Position numbers and translations under genes: made by a program. Positions 44,190 through 55,900 of a DNA stretch of 64,000 nt are shown here, one piece after another (position 1 is the first letter of the stretch; the number at the start of each line of letters is the position of its first letter). The stretch covers positions 9,631,332-9,695,331 of the forward strand of contig NC_041818.1 in NCBI RefSeq assembly GCF_900964775.1, given 5' to 3'. The notes beneath the pieces were generated by a model. It saw only the letters and a list, made by a program, of their open reading frames with translations. It was not told the DNA's origin and made no database searches. Origin of the DNA: Scleropages formosus. Taxonomy: Eukaryota; Chordata; Actinopteri; Osteoglossiformes; Osteoglossidae.

Positions 44190-47100
44190 ATGGCGACGAC
44201 GGACGATACCCGCTATTTCAACGGTGAGTGGCCCTGGCTCTTTTCTCTTCAGTGCAACCAGCAGTAAAATGGAGTTTTTTTTCACCTCGTAGGTCGCGAC
44301 GGCGACCCCATCGTCCGCAGAGAGGTCAGGAGTAGTTACGGGCCGTCTGGAGGTAAATGGTAGTCGACCGGAAAGCAGTTGTTGTTTGTAACGCGGTCGT
44401 TCAGGCAGCGACCATCACGTGTAGCGTGCTGGTGGCGCGTGAGGTGGTGCAGCCCATTCGTGGCCATGGCGCCCTGACTCTGTCACTTAGTCATATAATA
44501 TAGCCAAGGCTTGTCATGATCAGGCTGTTTACGCTTTCAATCAGGGGCACTTCACCAGTTTGTTCAGCAGGGAATTGTTATGATCAAGGGCACAAGATGA
44601 GCCGTGGGGAGTTTTAATCGAGAACTTGAGGCTACAAGCCAAGGCAGTAGCCCTAAACTGGACGCTGGACACTGTCCGCTACTGTCCACGCCACTTCCGA
44701 CCACATCTGCGCAGCCCTTGGCTTGTAGCCACTCGATCTGACTTTTTACTGAACAGTCAAAGTTCAAAGTTTAGCACTTGTCCTGGGCAAGCTGTAATAA
44801 TTAAGTGGATCGTGCCACTGTCTCTGATAAACAATTTTTATATATACAGTGTGTTTATATATAATATATCATACACACACATTTTCTGAACCGCTTGTCC
44901 CATACGGGGTCGCGGGGAACCGGAGCCTACCTGGCAACACAGGGCGTAAGGCCGGAGCGGGAGGGGACGCATCCAGGACGGGACGCCAGTCCATTGCAAG
45001 GCACCCCAAGTGGGACTCGAACCCCGGACCCACTGGAGAGCAGGACCTGGTCCAACCCACTGCGCCACCGTGCCCCCCATTATATATAATATATATATTT
45101 TTAAACTAGGTTGTTCCTCCAAAGTGATTATGTCTAATGCTGGTTCGTGTTCACTTTGAGCTCCTGCAGCCTATTGTGGTATGTCGCAGGTTGAGATTCC
45201 TGCCTGATGATGAGATGTAGGAGAACCCGTTGCCGGACGGCCTTTGTGTACGTTATCGTTTTGTAGGGTGTTGGGAAACTTAAGTGTGTTCAAAAGCTGA
45301 CTTTCTCTGTAAATATTTTTCGGTTCCTGTATATGTGGGGTTCGGCGTCTGCCTTCCTGAAAATTTGAAGAAATGTAGTTTGTAGAAGACAGTGCAATTT
45401 AAATTGCTGATTAATTTAAGGTGAGCTGTCTATTTATAAACGGCTGCTTTTTTTTCTTTTTTTTTTTAACAATAGTGTGTTTTAGAAGGCATGGTCCCTT
45501 CTACGTCTACATATAGTGCTTTAGTAACAGTACGTTGTCAGTTGTGTAGGGGCTGTTAGTCCCATTTGCAGGGATTGTAATCCATTTTAATTTTGTTTAA
45601 TTATGAGTGGTATTTTTTTTCCCCCTCACATTCACTTCTTATTCATTTTACATGTCTGCTATAGACATTCTGAAATGGGACATTCATGTCTATAGCAGCA
45701 TTCAGATTTTCTCTGATCTCTAAAGTTTTATTCATCCAGTATTAACTGCAAACTCACAATGATTATTTAGCAGACACTTTTCCAAAGCGACTTACAATGA
45801 ACTCTATGTAGTGTTTTCAGCACCCACACCTTATTCAGTGCAGTGACTTACGCTGCTAGATACACTACTTACAATGGGTCACTCATCCATACATCAGTGA
45901 AACACACTTTCTGTCACTCTCATACTGTGGGTGAGCCTTAGTAGCATGTTATGTGGGGGAAACCTGAGCACCCAGGGGAAACCCACGCAGTCATGCGGAG
46001 AACGTGCGAACTCCTCACAGACTGAGTGAGGATCGAACCCACATCCTCTCATACCACCCAGGCACTGTGAGACACCAGCACTACTTGCTTTGCCACTGTG
46101 CTGCCATATGGCAGTCTCGCTAACTATTCATACACTGCAAGTACTAGTTAATCTGAAATGTATGTCTTTTTACTGTAGGGAGGAAACCAGAGCATCTGGA
46201 ACATACCCACACAAATATGGGTCATATTGAGCCCCAAACCCACAGACTAGATACTCTTAAGATGCAGACACTACCCACTGTGCCACCGTGTTGTCCTGTC
46301 TAAAATTTTAGCTGAAGCAGTGTTATACTTGACGAATATATGAATCAAGGGAATGCGTTCAATGTTATGCTAAGATTGTATTCTCTCATGCTTCATCTTT
46401 TCTCTACTGCCAAAATTTGTGTAACATTGTTGCTGCAGTAATTTGGCCAAGTGTATTTGACCATTCATATCTGCAAGGACCTTAAAATTGTAGAATTCAA
46501 ATTGTTGTGTGTTCCCTTAGAACATGACGACAGGGTTGGAGGTCCTCAGTTCCGCCATCGGAAGGGTCGGGGCCCTTTCAGAACTCACATGTACAGTGAG
46601 CAGCCATCAAGACAGAGGAATCGTGGGGCTGCAGGAGGAGGTGCTCCAGGACCGCGATCCCGCTTTGAGGATGATGATGGGGATGTTGCCATGAATGACA
46701 GCAGTTCGCAGGATGGGTCTTCATCTTCGCAGCGGAGATTGTGAGCGCACTTTCAAAGTTCCTGCTTTATGTGGCACTTCCTGAAGATGTTTTTTTGGTT
46801 TGTTTTAAAAGATTGTTGTTTCTAAACAATTCGTCCTTTTGGTGATCCTTCAGTAATCCCTACGGGAGACAAAACCGAAGGGGGAATGGCCGGTTTGATC
46901 GGGACCGAAGGGGAGGAAATGATGGCCATAGAGCTGGAGGTGGTGGAGGTGGTGGAAGTGGAGGTCGTCGGAGCTGGTTCAAGATGACTGTGAGTGAAAG
47001 AAAGTGGTCAAAACGGAGTCTTTTTGGGGGGGAAAAAAAATTGAATAAAGCTTGTTTTTCTTTTCAAGATGTCAGGTTTTAATATAATTCTCAAACGATA

Positions 47101-49944
47101 CTTGACACTACAGTGGTCTTGTGAAAACAGTGTGAAAGATAGGTTGACCACAAATTACTACTCTTCTTATTAGCAGGATGTCTGTCAGATCTGGGCTTCT
47201 CTATGGTACTTGGGTAGTTTCCTTTGTGTTATTGCAGTTGCAAAACCCAAACTCATGTATTTCCTACAGATCCCTCATGGGAAGAAGTATGACAAGAAGT
47301 GGCTGTTGACGGCTCTGCAGAACCTCTGCTCCGTACCTTTCACTCCTGTTCATGTAGGTCATGCGGCATGAAAACGTGGAGACCTTAATAAAAAAATCTT
47401 AAATTAGACAAAAGTGTCCCCGTACCTACTGTTATCTGAACGTAACATGTCCCTGAAAATCAGGATCTTAAAGTGAATGTCTGGATACCAGGAAAGCTGT
47501 ACTCAAAATTTCTTTTGACTATGTTGTAATCTGTTCCTGGAGATTGACAACTTTATTCATAAAGTGACCTGAAACACATACAGCCGTTAATGGCATTCAT
47601 ATAATGGAACTGCTTTTTATCAAATTTGATAAGTAGTTTGTACTCTACACTTTGCATAATGACATGAAATCATTCTTAAAAGAAGCACTTTATGCAAACA
47701 TTTTTCAATTTGAATATGTTCTTGGTGACATCTGGAGCCACATAATGTGAGATGACCCCTCATGCATTGTCTGACTTCTGTGCTTGACAGTTGTCAGATG
47801 CTGTTCACCATATGTAATGATAATGAGTCGTAAAACAAAAAGAAAATTTTTTTTATTTTTTATTTTATTTTAAAAAACTGCATAGACAGTCATGCGCTGC
47901 TGAACGACCGACCACATATATGATGGTGGTCCTAAAAGATTAATGGAGCTTAAAATGTATCGATTAGCGATGTCATAGCGCTACGCGTTTGTCGTGGTGC
48001 TGCTGTAAACAAACCTAGTGCGCTTCCGGTCGTATAAAAGTATAGCATACAATTGTTTAGTATGTAATACTAATACTTGATAATGATAATAAACACCTAT
48101 GTTACTGGTTTCTGTTTACTGTACATTTTCTCATTTTAGAGCATATTCTTTGTACTTAAGTTTACTGTAAAACAGTATGCTGTTATGCTGGCAGCAGCAT
48201 CATAAATCTCGTGTTTACCGCGTCTCTTGACTGCATCAAGGCTATACCATCTAGGTTTGTATAAGTACACTTGGTTCGCACAACGAAATCGCCTAACAAT
48301 GCATTTCTCAAAACGTATCCTCGTCATTCAGCAAGTCATGTCTATAGTGTAATTTCTTGAAAGGCAAAATCATTGATTTATTGCAAAGGATACTTTATGA
48401 ATAGCTCAGCAGATACGGGATAAGAGTGATTACAGTAATCAAAGGTCCTGGTCTTGTTGTGCTCTAATCTTTATTTTATAAAGAGTCTCTCAGAGCACTT
48501 TGCAATAAAGGTATTTGAGGAAATAACATTTAAAAACTCGACCAATGAAATGACGACATCTATCTGCTTGGGGTAAATCCACACCAACCCAGGAGAGAAT
48601 GTGCAAACTCCACACAAATTGAGCTGGATTCAGAACCATGAGGAAAATCACAGCTCAGAAGCTGATTCGCTCACTGCCCCACAGTGCTGCACAAGAACAG
48701 CAAAATAAATAGTTGGATAAATAGGGAAAGTGGGACATGATAATATCTTGCGTATAAGTGTTAACATGAGGGCTGTTAAATCAGAATTTTCAGTTACATC
48801 ACAGCAATTTGTCAGCCTTTTTGTTTGCTGTTTAAGGATTGTATGTGTGTAGTAGATGTAATTTAAGTTCACTCTGAAAGTTTTAAATGTACTCAGCAGT
48901 ATGAACCATGAACATAATCTGTTAATAGTCAATAGTCAGAATGAGGACTTTGGCTGTGATGTAACATGTTGCAAAATAAGTAGTGTTGTTGGTTGTACAG
49001 CACTTTTGTGGTACTTTATCTTCACAACATTTTCACCAAAGGAATGTTGTGACATGTTAACATCTCAGCAAAAATGATTTTTAATATCACTTATTAGCAT
49101 TTGTTACATTTTAATGTTCTTAAATCTTTTATTTTTCCCCACTTCCCAGTATCACACCGAGGGCAACAGAGCACAATTTTACATTGATGATGCCTCAACA
49201 GCGAATGCTTTGAGCAAAGTTTCACGGAAGATCACAGACACAGAAGGCTATAAGGTATGGTTGCGTGGTACGCGTGGTACCAGCTGAAGTGTTGTTCCAT
49301 TTCTCTGTTAAAAGCCTGTGTAACTTGGTTATATTCTTATTCGAGCCTTATTTGCTATGTAGGTGTGTTGAGCCATTTTTGTATGTCCCCACCTCCCTTC
49401 GTAGGTGACGGTGTTGATGAATTCCTGTCCTCCTCCATCATTCATTTTGACTCAGTTGAAACCAGAGGACCTGGATAATCTGAAGGTGAGACAGGAATGT
49501 GAAAGAGGTTAACGTTGTAAGTGTGTTTCTGTGAGAGATGGATAGGTGTGAAGAGAGAAATTGTTGAATAATGCTCTTGGAGTTCCAGAGAAAAGGGACA
49601 GAACTGCTGAGAATTGCACAAAGGCAGATGGAATGAAATGTGGAAGAAAGTTATTTGCACGTTCATGGATTTAGTTCTGATTTGAATAATTCCTGTACTT
49701 TTGTTGTGTTTATATTCTTATTTTGACCACTGGACTATTTTTTTTTTGGCTCAGCAATGCATGGCAAAGCGGTTTGATGGGTCCCAGCAAGCACTGGACC
49801 TGAACAGTATTCGAACAGACCCAGGTAAGTTATACCCCCTTTCTTTTATACTCATGTTACTGGACTAGTGTTACATTTTTCTAATTTTCAGTACTACGTA
49901 AGGGTTGAAACTGATAGTGCAGTAATATTTAACAGGATTTCCTT

Positions 49945-49982
<38 letters not shown>

Positions 49983-52900
49983 ACTTAATCCTCTTTTGTG
50001 GCCTTTTGTTGATTCTTTCAGACCTGGTGTCACAGAATATTGAGGTCGTCTTGAACAGGAAGAATTGCATGCAAGCTGTAATCAAGATTATAGAAGAGAA
50101 CATTCCGGAGGTACGCAGTCAGGCTGTTGACACAGTGTGGTTCATGACAGCTTATCAAGTTTCATTGTGTGGAGCAGTAGTGAGGGACCTTAGCAGTGAT
50201 ATTTTGTGTTTGAATTGCCTCAGTAAATAGTAACTTTAAAATTAGCAAGGATTTATATTGTGTTACATAACTTTTAACGTCGCTACAGTTGAGTGCTACC
50301 CATTAGGTTACTTGAACATTTATTTACTGATGTGCTCACACAAGTGAAAGGTAAAAAGAAAGTTTGATTTCACTGTTGCTGTCTTTTATTGTGGGTAGTA
50401 TAGTGGTGAGGGCAGCTTGCCTTGCAATTAGGAGGTTCCTGGCTTGACTCCTGTTCTTCTGCAGTACCCTTGAGCAATGTAAACTCCCCAGATTGGTCCA
50501 ATAAAGGTTACCCAGCAGTATAAATAGGTATACAATAGTAATTTGCCTTGGACTAAGGTGTCGGATGATAATATGAATGCAGGATGAAATACAGTTCATA
50601 CTAAGCTAAATCGCTGGCAGTTAAAGTTACTGCCAGTCTCTGGTTATATATGTGTACATGAGCATCAGGGTACTGGTATGGTACTCTTGAATTAAAGTAT
50701 GTTTCTTACATTTTTTTTAAGACAAATTTGTGTTACTGGCCCACTCTGACTATTAACCTGTTGTTGTAGCTGGCCTGCCTCAACCTGAGCAACAACAAAC
50801 TCTACAAGCTGGATGACCTGGCAGAGCTAGTTGGCAAGGTGCCCAACTTGAAGACATTAAACCTCTCTCACAATGAAGTGAGTGGGCCAAGTCTCGTGTG
50901 CATGTGCATGCCTGCCCTGCGATATCTTCAAACTGATCCTTCTGGCTACACCTACTCCTCTTTGGCAGCTGAAGACTGAACGTGAGTTGGATAAAGTGAA
51001 GGGCTTCAAGCTGGTGGAGCTGTGGCTTGAGAGGAACCCCTTGTGCGACCACTTCAAGGACCAGTCCAGCTATGTCAGGTCAGTCCGCAACCCTGGGGAG
51101 GGGAGGGCGTGCGCATTGGACACAAAAGGGAGGTTAAGTTTTAATTGGGGGCATGTGTGGGGTAGTGGTGGGTTAGTGCAGTCACCTGATTAAATTGTCC
51201 ATACTTGCAACCCATTGTTCATGTGGTTTCACGCTTAAAAAGAAATATAACCATGTGCTTAAGATATACAGTCAAACTCCCTCCTCCTGCCTAAATTCCA
51301 CACAAGAGGAGGGAATGGTGCTACCACTAAACATGGGAAGTAATTTTATTTAGTTTCAGCTGGTCAGTGTATTCTTAAGGGAGTTATGAGTGGAGTCAGG
51401 AAGTTTCCTTTTAACATTCCTCCAGCAGAGACTACTACACTGATCTCATCTGTAGAGGTTCAACATGGTTGGAAAAACAAGCCTGGATTGAGCAATATCT
51501 TCTTGAGTGAAGCAGAATTGTTTTGGTTTCAAGTTCCTCAAGCCGTCATCAGTCGTTACCTTGGCGAAAACACCGTTGCTAGATACAGCAGTGTGTTTGT
51601 GAGAGAGTGGCAGAGAGATGATCCTTGCTGCACTACACAATCCTGTCCAGTTCACTGTAACCAGAAGTATTATATCGAAGCTTGTGCTGTAGTTGGTACT
51701 TTTGTTGCTGCTACTGCAAATGGAGCTTCTTGGATTTACATGTGTACATATGTGCTCTGAAACTGTATCAGGTTGAGCACAAGCTATTTAATACACTTTT
51801 AGGTGGTGGTCTCATCTTTTTTTAAACGAGACCACTAATATTTCATTCACACTTCCCTTTCTTTCTAGACCTAACATCCAAAACATAGAAAATAATTTAA
51901 TTTTGTCAAAAGAGGGAAATATCGTTGCACATGTTCAGACAAATATTACCAATCCACATTCAAACCACAGCATCTTTTGCATAGAAAAATAACAGTTGTA
52001 CTAGTATATTTGTGGAAAGAAACCGTTTATGGCCTTTTTTCAGCTTTTTCACCCTGTGTTGGATGTTTGCGTGGGTGTGTGTTTGCTTTGTTTGCTGACT
52101 GCTTCATATTGCATGTGTTTCTTCATAATAATCTGCAGTGCCGTTGGCCTCATAAACCCCTAAGAGTACTTCAAGAATTTTAGGGAAGTTATTTTTAGAC
52201 ATGCTTTTCTTTGGCTTGTCCTTACAAGGTCTCTGTAAGGAATAAATAGAAAATGAAAGCAATTACTTTGATGATGACCTCCAGGAAAAATATTCATAAA
52301 CGAGCGAAAGGATCCTAAACTTCAAATGGGGACAGACTTTCTGAAAAATGCAAGAAAATCTTTTGAAACTTCATGTTTAATACACATCTTTGAACTGCCT
52401 GTGTAAAATGCTGATTGGTAGACGGCATCTCCCCTCCCCGCATTTGTTTTTATTTCGGGCACTGTGATTGGCCAGTGAGGAAGGCTGGTTAGCCAATGAC
52501 GGGTAAGATCCCACCTTCAGTATTTGGGGCAACCTAAGACAGGCACAGTCGTGCACCTGGCCACAACATAAATGACACGCTTGAAGATGCTGAAATGTCG
52601 AAGATAATGATGCAATTACACGACACAGCCCTGAGTTGGAGAGGGAGAAGGGACGTTTCCAACAAGCCACATAAGATCCACCAAGCGCAAACTGTACAGA
52701 ACCTGGACTCCACTCATTCCAGGAAGAGCAATCTGCTCTCTAACATTAACACCATGCAGGTGGGGAATGTCTAAAAAAAGAGCATTTTCATCAGGTGCTG
52801 CCTGCCGTAGCTGGTGCCACGCTATACAACATGGATGATGGCTCACTTGAATGAGGAGAGGGGATCCTGTCCCTGAGTGGCACCTCCCATTGTCCCATTT

Positions 52901-55900
52901 CACTTAATGCTTAGCTCTTTTAATCTGGGGATCTCGGTGAGGTGTTAAAATGCCTCGGTCCCTGCCAGCGTTCCGTATCCACTTAAGTGGCAGATACCTG
53001 CCACAGACACTTAAAACCCTGAAAATGAATTCCTAATCTTCAAGCTTTTTAAAAACTTGCTCCAAATATAGCTCATTTACTATTGAATCTACAAATAACC
53101 CACTTCTTAAATTGAATTCTGGGTCTAAAATGTATTAGTTTATAGATTAACAACTGAATATTTTTGAATATCTGCTTCAAATGTTCCAATAAATGCACAG
53201 AATGAAAGTAGCTCCTCTTGAGGGATAATATTTTCAACAGTCCATGAGAGAAATTACTAACTGCTAGTGACATTCTTTAATGATTAAAATTGGCGTGCTA
53301 TGATTTCACCATTAAGTGCTCTCCATGGGGTGAGTGAATCCAGCGCCACTGATGGTTGTTCTACTCGTTTTCCTTCCATTTAACCTTTTCTCGCTGTTTT
53401 CATTACTGTTTTATCATTATGGAGACCTTCCGTAATGTTTCCCTGGCTAACGTCTGTCGTCTTCCTTTTGAGCCGAGTGTGTGTTCTAGACTTTGTTGTT
53501 TATTGTGGCACAACCGTTCGTACCTCAGACTGTGTTCGTGCCGCTCTTGTCTGTGATCACGCTTCCTGCCTGTGTTGGATGGTGTCTGTCTTTTAGGGCC
53601 ACGGTTTGGGGACTTGCCCCGCTGGGCAGCATCTTCGTGTTGATGGTGCTAAGAGCTCTGGCTGTGGCCTGTACATCTGGTTTATTCTGCTTGAGTGCAG
53701 TCCTGTGTCTCCTGCTCTCTGTCTTGCCCTCCGTTCTGTGTTCACTAGGTCAGATGTTTCCTGTTTAAGTAAACAATAGTTCTCATTTGAATCTTTTTGC
53801 AGATGAGCTGGCTTTGTTACGTTTTTGTGCCTTCCACCTCATAAATGCATTAGTATGTCTAACTGTGCAGCACGCCCCCTATTTCCTTCATGTTGTAGGC
53901 TCTGTTGTGAAGAGCAGTCTTCACAGACCCTGAGACTACCACCATTTTTATTTTGTTTTTCATCCTCCAACCTTCTGTGTGTGTGGTTGTGTGGTCATGC
54001 ACGCATCTCCCTTTGTCAGAAGCCGTGCGTAGTGCGGTCAGTGTGTTTCTACGTGTTTGGGGGGGGAGGGGCAGGTGAGTAAGTTGATGGGTAAGTAAAA
54101 CAATGGGTCTGAGTCCTGGGGAGGGGTGGGATGTATATGATGCATCGTGGTTCTCGGTTTGCCAGCATTACTCTTTCTAAGTCCTGCCCCCTGAATGCTC
54201 TTCAACCGCTTTCTATCTGGGCACATTTATGAATTGAGTTGACGGTATTCTAAATCTCCTGTACAGCCTAATCAGACTTGCAGTCTATCAATTTTGTCCT
54301 GTTAGGGAATAGAAAAGGGGAATGAAATGCATACGTCAGTAAAGAAAACGTTTCACATTTGCTTTAAACTTGAAGTGCAGTTAGTTTCCAGTTCTGTTGG
54401 TCTTACGGACATTAAATGGATTTTGTGCCAGTGTGTGAGGTTGGCAGTCATGCTGCTCTCTTGTTTTCTCTCCCTGCACAAACTGGACAGCGCTGTTCGA
54501 GAGCGGTTTCCCCGACTTCTCAAACTGGTAAGAGAAGGTGTCTGGCTACAGTTGTTGTTATCCTTATTTTTAGATGCAAACCAGGGTTATGAGGCATTCC
54601 ACAAGGAGCTCTCAAGGTGCATTGGTGGATTGGGAGCTTCTGGTGCACTGAGCTATCCTAGGAGTAAACAGAATGTACAGGGCTATTGTTCTTTTGAGTC
54701 TCCCCTGCAGTTCTGCATGCACTTGCCACGTGTCTCATGTTTTCCCCTGGAAGGGGAACTCCAGTCCCTGTTGTGTGCTCAGTTGGTGTGGCAGATAGTG
54801 CTAGTCAATAATTAAGTCCTGATGGATGGTGGAAAGGAAGTGTTTGTGTGTGGCACTGCAGGCAAGTGAACAGATTAGTGTTGCATTAGTATTGTATTTA
54901 TTCACTCAAACATTTACACTACAATCTGTTCCTTGCTTTCACTTCCTGTAAAACATCTTGTCGTCATTTTTCTGTTGAAATCTTTTATTTTCTAGGATGG
55001 CCATGACCTTCCACCCCCAATTGGATTTGATGTAGAAGCTCCAACAACTCTCCCCCCTTGCAAGGTAACTCTGAGTGAAGCCCTTTGTTCTCAGTTGCAG
55101 TCAGGCTCAATGCAGCTATAACTGAGGAATGAAAGAGCTAAAAGCAGGAGTACTTGTTAGTAATACTGATTCTTCGTTATGCCCTCCTCCAACAATTTAG
55201 GGCAGTTACTTCTTTTCGGATGAAATTAAGAGCCTCATCCTGCGTTTCCTGCAACAGTAAGTTTCACTTGAATATTTCTGTCATGTTTTCATCTACTCTA
55301 TCATTGTCTGTGCATTGCTAATACCTTGAGGAATTGATGGAAGAAGGAATGCTTGCTGCAGTTCGGTTAAAGATTGTCTGTTTATAAGCCACAGATGCAC
55401 GTAATTTTTCTTAAGTTCCCTAAACATTCAATATGTCCAGAAAAATAAGGCACATGATTTTTCCCATTTCTTCCACCCGCAGGTATTACAGTATCTACGA
55501 CTCTGGTGACCGGCAGCCCCTGCTAGATGCCTACCATGATGGGGCGTCCTTCTCCCTCAGCATTCCCTTCTCTGTTCAAAACCCTTCCAGGTGTGAGCCA
55601 ATTCCTGCCAGACACCTTCCCCTGACCCTCACACTCTGGTGCACACACACAGTGACACTTTGCTTCCCCCCTGTCTTCTGTTGTACCAGGTGTAGTCTTG
55701 GAGAGTACCACAAAGACAGCCGCAACATCAAGAAGTTGAAGGATCCCAGTGAGTCTGTTTGCTACTCTTTTTCTCACCCAGTCCAAAAATTTTTTGTATT
55801 AAATAGTTTACCCTTTACGGACTTATTTTAAAGAGTGATGAACTTTACCAGTGAAGACATGTCGGAATCTTAATGAGCTTACATTTATTTACTTAGCAGA

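Noticed and set aside
52560-52800. A second CTE loop module after the first, as in the viral element
   Set aside because: I searched for a second ACCTAAGACAGG or CCAATGACGGG pair in the intron and found none.
52616-52903. 95-codon minus-strand frame in NXF1 intron 10
   Set aside because: No motif, no partner exons; ordinary intron sequence downstream of the CTE.
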